From: an uncultured Holophagaceae bacterium
GTDB taxonomy: Bacteria > Acidobacteriota > Holophagae > Holophagales > Holophagaceae
Reading direction: 5' to 3'
DNA: 35,276 bases
Assembly: GCA_903937385.1 (NCBI GenBank)
Contig: CAIZZF010000023.1
Location: forward strand, 1 to 35,276
Numbering within the stretch: position 1 is the first letter of the stretch; every line of letters begins with the position of its first letter. The notes below the pieces were generated by a model. It did no database searches. It saw nothing but the letters and a program-made list of their open reading frames with translations, and was not told the DNA's origin. Position numbers and translations under genes: made by a program. Shown here one piece after another: positions 1 to 7,716 of this stretch.

Positions 1-103
1 CAGCTATCAGCTATCAGCTATCAGCTATCAGCTATCAGCTATCAGCTATCAGCTATCAGCTATCAGCTATCAGCTATCAGCTATCAGCTATCAGCTATCA
101 GCT
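1..103. repeat. Tandem heptamer repeat (CAGCTAT)n
   Basis: A perfect tandem array of the 7-bp unit CAGCTAT, about 14.7 copies, truncated by the left window edge so the true copy number is unknown. It lies upstream of the hypothetical gene at 198. Simple heptamer arrays of this kind are prone to slippage; no coding role is seen here because the array lies outside the first credible start codon. Confidence 0.95.
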
Positions 104-159
104 GGCGCCGACCCACCCGGGGCGCGACCACCCGACCCGCCTCGCCCTTCTTGGCCGAG

Positions 160-187
160 AGCTGACAGCTGACAGCCGACAGCTAAT
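160..187. repeat. Degenerate heptamer repeats related to the left-end array
   Basis: Four consecutive 7-bp units (AGCTGAC, AGCTGAC, AGCCGAC, AGCTAAT) match the left-end heptamer array in period and core AGCT. They are separated from it by about 55 bp of GC-rich sequence and end 10 bp before the start codon at 198. They look like decayed members of the same array. Confidence 0.75.
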
Positions 188-197
188 ACACTTCCCC

Positions 198-926
198 ATG
201 CCCCGCCCTTCCCCCACTCCCTGGGCCCTGCCGCCCGCAGTGCCGTGGCCACGCTTCCTGCGGCTGCTGCGCCAGCCCGATCCACCCCGGGGCTGGCTGG
301 AGTCGGCGGCGGAGCTGCCGGAGCTGCGGAAGCGGCCCCTGCTGCTGCGCTGGGTCGCCCAGCATCCCAAGGCCCCGGCCCACCTGCGGGCTCAGCTCCT
401 GGGCCGCCTGCCCTGGCGGGCCCTGGCGGCGGTGGCGGCGGACGCGGCGGCCCACCCCCAGGCCCGCCAACAGGCCACGGAGAAGCTCCAGCAGCTCTGG
501 CCCACCCTCACCACGGGCGAGCGGCGCAGCCTCGCGCGTCACGCCCCCCGGGCCCTGTGGCGCCTGATCTGGCCCTGCCCCAGCGCCGACGTGCTGGCGG
601 CCTTCCTGCAGCATTCCAAGCTCAGCCTGGAGGCGCTCCTCGCCCTCATCCAGGCGCCCCTGCGGCCCCCCCAGGCCGAGGCCCTGGCTGCCTCCCGCTG
701 GCGGGACAGCATCCCCGTGGCCGAGCAGGTGCTCCAGGCCCTGGACCGCAGTCTCCCCCTGCCCGACTCCGGCCTCGTCCTGGGCCACGCCGCCCCCTGG
801 ATCCGCGCCCTCGACGAAGAGGCCCGCATCCTCGCCGCCAGCCGCACCCTCACCCCTGCCCTGCGCCGCATGGTCCACCCAAGGCGCGGCGAGGGTGACT
901 TCCAGACAGGAGCTTTGCCATGCTGA
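198..926 (+). CDS. Hypothetical alpha-helical protein
   Basis: A 242-residue Ala/Leu/Arg/Pro-rich protein with no family I can name. There is no signal peptide or membrane segment. Short helical stretches rich in Leu, Ala and Trp recur (for example around residues 48-75, 95-120 and 130-150), giving a HEAT/alpha-solenoid-like look, but no repeat consensus is certain. No clear ribosome binding site precedes the ATG at 198, so a downstream start is possible. The last 7 nt overlap the ATG of the M23-type lipoprotein gene at 920, which supports the frame and suggests co-translation. The function is unknown. Confidence 0.6.
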   Translation: MPRPSPTPWALPPAVPWPRFLRLLRQPDPPRGWLESAAELPELRKRPLLLRWVAQHPKAPAHLRAQLLGRLPWRALAAVAADAAAHPQARQQATEKLQQLWPTLTTGERRSLARHAPRALWRLIWPCPSADVLAAFLQHSKLSLEALLALIQAPLRPPQAEALAASRWRDSIPVAEQVLQALDRSLPLPDSGLVLGHAAPWIRALDEEARILAASRTLTPALRRMVHPRRGEGDFQTGALPC

Positions 927-2041
927 AGCGAACAGGCCTCTTCCTGGCTCTGTTGACGGCCGTCGGCCTCCTCAGCTGCAGTCATGCGCCCACGAGAGGC
1001 CGGGACCTCATCGAGGTCTCCCAGAGCTACGTCCCCTACAAGACCGAAGCGTTTCTTCGCATCGGCTACCTGCTTAACACCTGGGAATACGAGAAGGAGG
1101 GGCTCGAGCTCCGGCGCATCACGGTGCTGGATGACGCCACCCAGGCGAGTCTGCTCGTCATCGAAAAGGCGGACCTCCCCATCATCTTCCAGGACCCCCT
1201 GCCCGCCAGCAGCGAGATCAAGATTGACCGGCTGGACCGCTACTACCTGTCGATCCAGGTGCCCATCCCCCTGACCCAGGCGGTTCCCAACAGCCTCTCC
1301 CATCGCTTCACCTTCTACGATCCCGCCGGGAAGCAGGAAATCAGGGTCGAGGGGGGCCGCCTCCAGCCCCGGAAGGGGGAGTCCCCCCGGGTGATCGCCG
1401 CGCCGGTGAAGGGCAGCTACTGCCTCTTCTTCAACCAATCCACCTTGGGCTACCACTACTGGTACGCCGCCTTTACGGGCGGGGAGATCTACACCAGCGA
1501 GAAGTTCGCCTTCGACCTGACCAAGGGCAATGAGCTCTGGGAGAACACCTATTCAGGCGATCCCAGGATCAACACCTCCTACTATGCCTACGGGGATCCG
1601 CTCTATGCCGTGGCTGCCGGCAGAGTGGTCAAAGTGGTGGATGGCCGGATCGAGAACTCCGGCAATGCCCAGGATGCGCCGCTGCTGACCAATGACGCCT
1701 ACTACGGCAACTACCTGATCCTCGACATCGGGGGGGGCTGCTACGCGGCCTACATGCACTGCAAGCCCCGCACGTTCCTCGTCGCCGCAGGAGACACCGT
1801 GACCGAGGGCCAGCAGCTCGCCAGCCTCGGCAATTCCGGGAACTCAACTGAGCCCCACCTGCACTTCCAGCTCAACGACAAGCCGGACGCGGCCTTATCC
1901 CACGGGCTGCCCTTCGTCTTCAAGAGCTACACCAAGCTGGGCGAGGTGGTCCTGGCGCCTGTGCCGGGGATGGTCAAGGGGACTCCCTTCGACATGACCA
2001 ACGCGAACATGGAGAACTGGACGGTCGCCCGGGTCCCGTAG
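920..2041 (+). CDS. M23 (LytM-like) peptidase-domain lipoprotein
   Basis: A 373-residue protein with a lipoprotein signal peptide: Lys-Arg, a hydrophobic core, then lipobox LLSC with the lipid-modified Cys at residue 20. The N-terminal half (about 25-200) is a beta-rich region of unknown family. The C-terminal part (about 225-325) reads as an M23/LytM fold, with a GDPLYAVAAGRVV strand, YMH and the closing EPHLHFQL motif. M23 enzymes cut peptide cross-links of peptidoglycan using Zn held by His, Asp and His. I see no clear first-ligand HxxxD here: the nearest candidate, FAFDL, has Lys four residues before the Asp. The protein may be a degenerate or non-catalytic LytM factor. Its stop abuts the stop of the convergent GH19 gene with no gap. 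Confidence 0.75.
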   Translation: MLKRTGLFLALLTAVGLLSCSHAPTRGRDLIEVSQSYVPYKTEAFLRIGYLLNTWEYEKEGLELRRITVLDDATQASLLVIEKADLPIIFQDPLPASSEIKIDRLDRYYLSIQVPIPLTQAVPNSLSHRFTFYDPAGKQEIRVEGGRLQPRKGESPRVIAAPVKGSYCLFFNQSTLGYHYWYAAFTGGEIYTSEKFAFDLTKGNELWENTYSGDPRINTSYYAYGDPLYAVAAGRVVKVVDGRIENSGNAQDAPLLTNDAYYGNYLILDIGGGCYAAYMHCKPRTFLVAAGDTVTEGQQLASLGNSGNSTEPHLHFQLNDKPDAALSHGLPFVFKSYTKLGEVVLAPVPGMVKGTPFDMTNANMENWTVARVP

Positions 2042-2626
2042 CTAGACGAGTATCCGTTTGGCCTTGGCGTAGAAGCCCTTGCGTTCTTCCATCCCGTTAT
2101 ACCCGCCGTTGATGGAGAGACTGATGAACTCCACCGGGGTGACGGAAAGCACCTGGCCCTTGTATTTCTTGCTGAGCACGGCGGAATCGCTCTGGTTGGC
2201 AATGTCATTGAGGCCCCTCGTTTTCCAATACTCGCAGGCGCTCCAGACGCTGAGTTCGGGTTGTTCCAGGAGCTCTGGATTGTTGATGAAGAAATCCCGA
2301 TTCCCCTTCTTGATGCCGAGCTGGAGATAGTTGGCTCTGCCGGTGGTCTGGAAGATGCCACGACCCCGGAAGCGCACGCCATCGCCCGGATTCCTGTTGC
2401 CGAGATCGACCCGGCCCTCGTAGGCGCTTCCCGAGGCATACTCGCGAAGGGTGCGGAAGTGATCGGTTTCGTGGCAGGCCTGGGCCAGGAAGTGGCAGAA
2501 CTCCTGGGGCGTATCGATCTCGTAGCCTGGGCAGGTGATGTTGAGCCACTCGGCAAGCCCGGCCATGAGGGGTGTCGCGTGGCCGGCTATTGCTGCCAGG
2601 TGCTCCGGGGTGATGGTGTAGGACAA
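2042..2626 (-). CDS. GH19 chitinase/endolysin-like lysozyme
   Basis: A 194-residue protein matching the compact glycoside hydrolase 19 / phage endolysin type. It has ACHETDHFRTLREYASG with the candidate catalytic Glu of HET, followed by YEGR, DLGN, PGDG and the strongly conserved RFRGRGIFQTTGRANY block, and a late SLSINGGYNG segment. The family hydrolyses chitin or the glycan backbone of peptidoglycan. No signal peptide is visible, as in phage endolysins that rely on a holin, and no holin is seen nearby. Base composition is somewhat less GC-rich than the flanking genes, consistent with acquisition from phage. It converges with the M23-type gene, so two wall-acting proteins sit end to end without room for a terminator. 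Confidence 0.85.
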   Translation of the reverse strand: MSYTITPEHLAAIAGHATPLMAGLAEWLNITCPGYEIDTPQEFCHFLAQACHETDHFRTLREYASGSAYEGRVDLGNRNPGDGVRFRGRGIFQTTGRANYLQLGIKKGNRDFFINNPELLEQPELSVWSACEYWKTRGLNDIANQSDSAVLSKKYKGQVLSVTPVEFISLSINGGYNGMEERKGFYAKAKRILV

Positions 2627-2931
2627 GGGCTCCTCCTGGATAAAGGGCCTAACAATAGCAGGCCACTAGAACTCCCTGAAGCATGACCCTGTCCGGCCTT
2701 GAAAAGGCTAGACATAGTGTGCGAACAGGCGATGAGACAAGCAGGACTTTGCCTCGGCCATGTAGGGCGCGAGGCTGAGCAGGTCCTGGCCGGACGACTA
2801 GCACGGGAAGCGGCAGCTACTGGTTCCTTAGCCCCACTCACCTCCGTTCATCCCCGTCAGAAAAGCCGTTTCACGGGGGTGCAGAGCATGTAGACGAGAG
2901 GCCGCAGCACCTTCAGCGGGAGAAGAACAGG

Positions 2932-2957
2932 CCACCGATGAACACCGATGAACACCA
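2932..2957. repeat. Short direct repeat in A-rich spacer
   Basis: The motif CCGATGAACAC occurs twice back to back within an AT-rich stretch that leads into the palindrome at 3042. It resembles in style the CACGAAGA-type dispersed repeats at 7611, 22467 and 26505, but its sequence is diverged and membership in that family is uncertain. Confidence 0.5.
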
Positions 2958-3041
2958 AAAATCAAAAAAGGTAAATCAACCCCAAAGAACACAAAAGGGC
3001 ACAAATAAAAGCCACAGCAGTTCCTTTGCTTTTCTTCGCGT

Positions 3042-3072
3042 CTTCTCGGTATCAGCTGCGCCGATACGCGAG
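3042..3072. repeat. 31-bp dispersed palindrome, copy 1
   Basis: This segment matches the one at 10927-10957 at 30 of 31 positions. Its core, 3049-3067, is a hairpin with 8-bp arms around a TGC loop; this copy has one mismatch (A for G in the left arm). Outer CTCG/CGAG bases extend the stem with one bulge. It looks like a REP-type intergenic element. It lies about 45 bp beyond the 3' end of elbB, where it could also act as an RNA stem in either transcript. Confidence 0.75.
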
Positions 3073-3118
3073 ACAAACCGAAATACCGCGTTGGATCTAT
3101 TGATCTTTTCTAAAGCCC

Positions 3119-3796
3119 CTACGCCCGCTTCAGCACTTCGGCGATGCAGCGCTCGATGCCGACCCAGACGTCGCTGAGGCGGGCGTCATCAAACATGTAG
3201 GCGGCGGTGGTGACCAGCTTGTTCGCTTCGTCGATGATGACCTCGCGGGCGCTGGGGGTGTCGCGGTGGTGCTGGCCGAGCTTCGTCACGGCGGCGGCGC
3301 AGCCGGCATCGTTGCCCAGGGTCAGTTCGGTGGTGGTCTTCCCCGCCAGGGTCAGGGCCACCAGGGCCGGGGCGATGCAGATGGCGCCCACGGGCTTCCC
3401 AGCGTCAAAGAAGCCGCGCACGAAGGCGGCCACGTCAGGGCGCACGTCGCCCTCGGCGCCCTTGAAGGCGAAGCTGCAGTGGTTCTTGGCCACGCCGAAG
3501 CCGCCGGGCATCACCAGGGCGTCGTAGTCCTCCACCTTGGCCTGGGCCAGATCCAGACACTGGCCCACCCGGGCGATACGGCTGGACTCTTCCAGGATGT
3601 TGCGCACGGCGCCGGGCACCGGCTGGCCCGAGACATGGTTGATGACGTGGTGCTGGGGCGCGTCCGGCGCGAGGCACTGGAAGGTGGCGCCGTGCTGGTC
3701 CAGGGCCAGCAGGGTGAGCACCGCCTCGCGCACTTCCGCGCCGTCCAGGTGGCCGCAGCCGGCCAGCAGCACCGCGACCTTGAGCGTCTTCGCCAT
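3119..3796 (-). CDS. elbB: Isoprenoid biosynthesis glyoxalase ElbB (DJ-1/PfpI family)
   Basis: A 225-residue protein of the DJ-1/PfpI class-I glutamine-amidotransferase-like fold, matching ElbB: VAVLLAGCGHLDGAEV at the start, ALVMPGGFGVAKN in the middle, and the nucleophile-elbow region GAICIAPAL with Cys about residue 140, followed by TLGND and the ITTAAYM-like end. E. coli ElbB has weak glyoxalase activity and was linked to isoprenoid synthesis; its physiological role is unsettled. The start ATG has a strong AAGGAGG ribosome site (3802-3808 on the plus strand). The gene is monocistronic, facing away from the aminotransferase at 3999. Confidence 0.9.
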   Translation of the reverse strand: MAKTLKVAVLLAGCGHLDGAEVREAVLTLLALDQHGATFQCLAPDAPQHHVINHVSGQPVPGAVRNILEESSRIARVGQCLDLAQAKVEDYDALVMPGGFGVAKNHCSFAFKGAEGDVRPDVAAFVRGFFDAGKPVGAICIAPALVALTLAGKTTTELTLGNDAGCAAAVTKLGQHHRDTPSAREVIIDEANKLVTTAAYMFDDARLSDVWVGIERCIAEVLKRA

Positions 3797-3998
3797 GGGA
3801 GCCTCCTTGGTTGGTCCGCCCCATTATCGGCTTCTTCGGGCGTTCCGGGGACGGCTGATTAACCGCCGAGATCCCTAGCAGGACCCAGGCATGCGGGTGT
3901 GTTCTTTGTGTTTAATTCCTTGGTCCTTTCTTCTTATCGTTCTTGGCTTCATGACTCCAACCGGGAAGCCTTCGCCGGATCTCGTCTACCCTGGTCCC

Positions 3999-5156
3999 AT
4001 GCGCCTCTCTTCCCGTCTTCCGCAGGGTCTCGAGCCCAACGCCCTGTCCGCAGCCCTGGCCCGGCGGCGCGCGGCGGGGCAGGCGGTACTGGACCTGACG
4101 GTGTCGAACCCCACCCGCTGCGGCTTCAGCTATCCCGAGGCGGCGATCCGCGCGGCCCTGGCCGAGCCGGCGGTGCTGGCCTACGATCCGGATCCTCTGG
4201 GCACCCGCTCCGCCCGGCAGGCCGTCGCGGCGCACCACGGGCACGGGCTGCGGGCCGAGGAGCTCCTGCTCACGGCCTCCACCAGCGAGGGCTACGGCCT
4301 GCTCTTCAAGCTGCTGGGCGACCCCGGGGACGAGGTGCTGGTGCCCAGCCCCGCCTACCCGCTGTTCCACTGGCTGGCGCGGCTGGAGGGCCTGGTGGCC
4401 CGGCCGGTGCAGTCCTACTTCCACGAGCGCTGGCACCTGGACCTGGGGGCCCTGGAGGCGGCGACTGGTCCGCGCACCCGGGCTGTGGTGGTGGTGAACC
4501 CCAACAACCCCACGGGCCACTTCCTGTCCCGGGCCGAGTGGGACGGCCTGACGGCCCTCTGCGCCCGCCGGGGCCTGGCCCTGCTGGTGGACGAGGTCTT
4601 CGCGGACTACGCCCTGGAGCCGCCCGAGGATCGCCTGGCCACGGCCCTGGCCGACCCGACGCCGCCCTGCCCGGTCTTCCTGCTGTCGGGCCTCAGCAAG
4701 GTGGCCGCCCTGCCGCAGCTCAAGCTCGGCTGGATCGCCGTGCGGGGCCCCGGCGCCGCCGAGCACCTGGAGGCCCTGGCCTTCCTGGCAGACCAGTACC
4801 TCTCCGTGTCCGCCCCGGTGCAGGCCGCCGCTGCGACCCTGCTGGCCCTGGCGCCTGGGCTGCGGGCGCAGGTTCAGGCCCGGCTCCGTGCCAACCTCGC
4901 CGCCCTGGACACAGCCCTGGCGGAATATCCACACCTGAGCCGTCTGGCCGTGGAGGGGGGCTGGTCCGTGCTGCTGCGCCGCCCCGCGGTGGACGCGGAC
5001 GAGGCCTGCGCCCTGCGGCTGCTGGAGGCCACCGGTACCCTGGTCCATCCCGGCTCCTTCTTCGACGTGCCCGGCGATGGCCACCTGGTGCTGAGCCTGC
5101 TGACGGCGGAGAGTGATTTCGCGGAGGGCCTGCGCAATGTCTTCCCGCTACTCTGA
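3999..5156 (+). CDS. Fold-type I PLP-dependent aminotransferase
   Basis: A 385-residue aminotransferase class I/II protein. Family landmarks include LDLTVSNPTRCGFSYP near the start, NPNNPTG at residues 167-173, VDEVFADYAL, and the PLP-binding Lys about residue 234 in LSGLSKVAALPQLKLGW, with Arg near the C-terminus. It should transfer amino groups between an amino acid and an oxo-acid in the cytoplasm; the substrate cannot be read from the sequence. An in-frame upstream ATG at 3891 would add a 36-residue hydrophobic, lower-GC extension without family similarity, so I chose the ATG at 3999, though no good ribosome site is seen for either. The stop is 25 bp before the DUF4178 gene. Confidence 0.85.
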   Translation: MRLSSRLPQGLEPNALSAALARRRAAGQAVLDLTVSNPTRCGFSYPEAAIRAALAEPAVLAYDPDPLGTRSARQAVAAHHGHGLRAEELLLTASTSEGYGLLFKLLGDPGDEVLVPSPAYPLFHWLARLEGLVARPVQSYFHERWHLDLGALEAATGPRTRAVVVVNPNNPTGHFLSRAEWDGLTALCARRGLALLVDEVFADYALEPPEDRLATALADPTPPCPVFLLSGLSKVAALPQLKLGWIAVRGPGAAEHLEALAFLADQYLSVSAPVQAAAATLLALAPGLRAQVQARLRANLAALDTALAEYPHLSRLAVEGGWSVLLRRPAVDADEACALRLLEATGTLVHPGSFFDVPGDGHLVLSLLTAESDFAEGLRNVFPLL

Positions 5157-5181
5157 CCTCTCTGCATAATCACGGCATCCC

Positions 5182-7194
5182 ATGACCACCCTCGCCTCCT
5201 GTCCCAGCTGTGGTGCCGCCCTGAACTTCAGGCCGGGCACCATGGTCACGGTCTGCCCTTACTGCAAGGCCTTGGCGGCGCGTCGGGACCGCAACCCCGA
5301 GCTGCTGGGCAAGGTCGCGGACCTGGTGGACACGGGCTCACCCCTGGGGCTCGGCGCCTCCGGCACCCACGCAGGCCGCGCCTTCACCCTGGCGGGCCGG
5401 GTGCAGCTGAAGCATCCCCTGGGCGGCGTCTGGGACGAGTGGTATCTGGCCCTGGACGACGGCCGCTGGGGCTGGCTGGCCGAGGCCCAGGGCCGCTTCT
5501 ACCTGACATTCACCCAGAAGCCCCACGGCACCCTGCCCCCGACAGACACGCTGCAGCCGGGCGGCCCGGCGGACCTGGGGCCCGACGGCCTCTGGACCGT
5601 GGGCGAGGTCAGCCAGGCCACCTTCCACAGCGCCGAGGGCGAGATCCCCTGGGCCGTGGACCCGGGCGCCACCTACCGCTACGCGGACCTCTCTGGCCGC
5701 AACGGGGCCTTCGCCACCCTGGACTACAGCGAGGAGCCACCCCTGTTCTTCCTGGGCCGGGAGACGCCCCTGGCGGAGCTGGGCATCCAGGGAGGCCGCC
5801 GCAAGCCCGCCAAGGTGGGCGTCCAGAGCCTCGGTTGCCCCCACTGCGGCGGGACCCTGGCCCTGCACGCTCCGGACCAGACCCAGCGCGTGGGCTGCCC
5901 CAGCTGCGGCAGCCTGCTCTCCGCGGCAGAAGGCAAGCTGACCTTCCTCAAGAGCCTCAAGCAGCCCCAACCGGATGTGGTGATCCCCCTGGGCACTGAG
6001 GGCACCCTCGGCGACGAGCGCGTCACCTGCATCGGCCAGCTGCGCCGCAGCTGCTGCATCGACGACATTGACTACCCCTGGAACGAATACCTGCTGCTGG
6101 ACAGCCAGCACGGCTTCCGGTGGCTGGTGCAGAGCGACGGCCACTGGAGCCTGGCCACGGCCGTGGCGCCGGGCGAGGTGCCCGCGGTGCGGGACGGCCA
6201 GAAGAACCTCAGCGCCCTGGGCGCGAGCTGGCGGCGCTTCCAGGACGTGACGGCCGTGGTCGAGGGCGTCTGGGGCGAGTTCTACTGGGCCGTGGAGCAG
6301 GGTGAGCGGGTGGAGGTGGCCGAGTTCGTGGCCCCGCCCCGCAGCCTCAGCTGCGAGCGGCAGGCCCACAAGGGTGGCGGCGGCGAGGTGAACTGGAGCC
6401 TGTCCACCTACCTGGAGCCCGAGACCGTGTGGAGTGCGTTCAAGCTCGAGGGCGCTCCCTCCGCGCCCCAGGGCATCGCCTCCTTCCAGCCCAACCCCCA
6501 TAAGGCGACCCTGGCGAAAGGCGCCCTCTGGCTGGTGGGCGCCCTGGGTCTGCTGCTGGTGCTAGTGATCGTGGAGTCCATGACCCACCGCAGCACAGAG
6601 CTGTTCCGCCAGCGGCTGGATCTCTTCGAGCTGGCGCGCCTCGACCCTGCCTCCGCCGCCGCGCCGGACCGGCGCATCCCCGCCAAGCGACCGGCCCCGA
6701 CGCCCGGCCCCGCGCCCGCCGCCGAGTCCCAGGAGCCCGTCTTCTTCTCGGGCCCCATCGAGATCAAGGACGGCTTCCAGAACCTGGCCCTCACCCTGGA
6801 AGCTCCGGTGAACAATGCCTGGATCTCCCTGGAGGGCGCCCTGGTGAGCGAGACCACGGGCGTGGCCGAGCTGTTCCTGGTGGAGTCGAGCTTCTACCAC
6901 GGCGTGGACGGCGGCGAGGCCTGGGCGGAGGGCGCCCAAGGCGAGACGGTCTACCTCAGCGCCGTGCCCGCGGGCACCTACGTGCTGCGCCTCGCCCCCA
7001 CCTGGGACGGCCGGGTGCCGCCCGTCCGCAGCATCGACGTGCGGCTGCGCCAGGGGGTCATGCGCTGGCTCTACCCGGGCCTCGCTCTGCTGGCCATCCT
7101 CATCGTGCCGCTGCTCCTGGTGCTCCGCATGGCGGCCTTTGAGAGCTGGCGCTGGCAGGAGAGCATGTACTCGACCAAGACCGGAGGCGGCTGA
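5182..7194 (+). CDS. DUF4178 double-domain zinc-ribbon membrane protein
   Basis: A 670-residue protein with a duplicated front half. It starts with a zinc ribbon (Cys7/Cys10 and Cys25/Cys28), then a DUF4178 domain (about 55-200) with the DEWYLALDDGRWGWLAE motif. A second zinc ribbon (Cys219/222, Cys239/242) and a second DUF4178 domain (about 265-410, with NEYLLLDSQHGFRWLVQ) follow. A membrane helix lies at about 446-466, then a Pro-rich linker, a beta-rich domain (about 525-620) probably outside the membrane, and a final helix at about 628-650 with a short tail. DUF4178 has no assigned biochemical role. The stop overlaps the next ATG by one base (TGATG), so it is the first gene of the operon through 10847. 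Confidence 0.85.
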   Translation: MTTLASCPSCGAALNFRPGTMVTVCPYCKALAARRDRNPELLGKVADLVDTGSPLGLGASGTHAGRAFTLAGRVQLKHPLGGVWDEWYLALDDGRWGWLAEAQGRFYLTFTQKPHGTLPPTDTLQPGGPADLGPDGLWTVGEVSQATFHSAEGEIPWAVDPGATYRYADLSGRNGAFATLDYSEEPPLFFLGRETPLAELGIQGGRRKPAKVGVQSLGCPHCGGTLALHAPDQTQRVGCPSCGSLLSAAEGKLTFLKSLKQPQPDVVIPLGTEGTLGDERVTCIGQLRRSCCIDDIDYPWNEYLLLDSQHGFRWLVQSDGHWSLATAVAPGEVPAVRDGQKNLSALGASWRRFQDVTAVVEGVWGEFYWAVEQGERVEVAEFVAPPRSLSCERQAHKGGGGEVNWSLSTYLEPETVWSAFKLEGAPSAPQGIASFQPNPHKATLAKGALWLVGALGLLLVLVIVESMTHRSTELFRQRLDLFELARLDPASAAAPDRRIPAKRPAPTPGPAPAAESQEPVFFSGPIEIKDGFQNLALTLEAPVNNAWISLEGALVSETTGVAELFLVESSFYHGVDGGEAWAEGAQGETVYLSAVPAGTYVLRLAPTWDGRVPPVRSIDVRLRQGVMRWLYPGLALLAILIVPLLLVLRMAAFESWRWQESMYSTKTGGG

Positions 7195-7373
7195 TGCGGA
7201 TCCTCTACCTGCTCTTCCTGGGCGGCGGCTTCAGCCTGCTGGTGGCCAACGGCTTCCTCGGCCGGGAGTTCTTCGGCAACCGCCGCCGGGCGGACCTGCC
7301 GCCCAGCGTGCGCCAGACCCCCGGCGCCTACCGCACCTTCCTGCACAACAACGGCTTCCACGGAGGTAAGTGA
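7194..7373 (+). CDS. Small membrane protein between DUF4178 and DUF350 genes
   Basis: A 59-residue ORF just under common length cut-offs. The ATG shares a base with the upstream TGA and its own TGA shares a base with the DUF350 ATG, so it fits the operon exactly. The start is hydrophobic (MRILYLLFLGGGFSLLV, then NGFLG), predicting one membrane helix or an uncleaved signal anchor, followed by a basic NRRR patch and a polar tail ending HNNGFHGGK. GC-rich third codon positions match the neighbours. No family is recognised. The GGAGGT ribosome site for the DUF350 gene lies inside its last codons, so translation of the two is probably linked. Confidence 0.75.
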   Translation: MRILYLLFLGGGFSLLVANGFLGREFFGNRRRADLPPSVRQTPGAYRTFLHNNGFHGGK

Positions 7374-7591
7374 TGTTCACGAACCAACTGCTGCACCAGC
7401 TCCTCGTCGCCGCTGTCTTCTCCATCCTGGGCCTGGTGATCCTCGGCGCCGTCTGGCTGGTGCTCATCAAGGTGCTGCCCTTCTCGCTGCGCAAGGAGAT
7501 GGAGGACGACCAGAACACCGCCCTGGGCATCGTCCTCGGCAGCCTCATCCTGGGCATCTCCATCATCATCGCCGCCGCGATCCATGGGTGA
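7373..7591 (+). CDS. DUF350 family membrane protein
   Basis: A 72-residue protein with two membrane helices (about residues 8-32 and 50-70) separated by a charged loop, RKEMEDDQNTALG. The loop with its acidic/asparagine-Thr-Ala motif and the GIVLGSLILGISIII second helix match DUF350 (YjfL-like). Full DUF350 proteins often carry two such units, so this is the short single-unit form. The ATG at 7373 has GGAGGT six bases upstream; a GTG one codon earlier is less likely. DUF350 genes are often found with polyamine or glutathionylspermidine-type enzymes, as here with the aminopropyltransferase-like gene downstream. The molecular function is unknown. Confidence 0.85.
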   Translation: MFTNQLLHQLLVAAVFSILGLVILGAVWLVLIKVLPFSLRKEMEDDQNTALGIVLGSLILGISIIIAAAIHG

Positions 7592-7610
7592 TGCTGGCCA
7601 GGAAAAGATC

Positions 7611-7691
7611 CACCACGAAGACACGAAGACACAAAGAAGTGCAAAAGATAACTGCACTTTTCATTCTTCGTGTCTTCGTGTCTTCGTGGTG
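7611..7691. repeat. Dispersed inverted repeat, CACGAAGA type
   Basis: Two 28-nt arms, 7611-7638 and 7664-7691, are inverted copies matching at 27 of 28 positions. Each arm is itself built of repeated ACGAAGAC units. An inner GTGCA/TGCAC pair shortens the loop. It fills most of the 125-bp gap between the DUF350 and spermidine-synthase-like genes. Related but more diverged elements occur at 22467 and 26505. There is no T-run after the stem, so termination is uncertain. Confidence 0.9.
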
Positions 7692-7716
7692 AAACAGTTG
7701 TCTATTGAGTTCCAAC

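Larger units (their letters stand above)
2627..3118. other. Gene-poor spacer with dispersed repeats
   Basis: About 490 bp between the GH19 gene start and the elbB stop. The left part (2627-2930) holds only short frames without a ribosome site or recognisable product. From about 2932 the sequence turns AT-rich and repetitive: twice ACACCGATGA, then Lys/Asn-coding A-rich text, then the 31-bp palindrome at 3042. This resembles the repeat-laden spacers elsewhere in the window. No gene is supported. Confidence 0.6.

Noticed and set aside
1-187. CRISPR array
   Set aside because: The repeats are 7 bp and contiguous, with no spacers and no cas genes.
2699-2893. 64-residue plus-strand frame after the GH19 gene
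   Set aside because: It needs a TTG start, shows no ribosome site and no recognisable motif.
3891-3998. N-terminal extension of the aminotransferase
   Set aside because: The 36 extra residues are hydrophobic, lower in GC and outside the family fold; ATG 3999 gives a normal-length enzyme.
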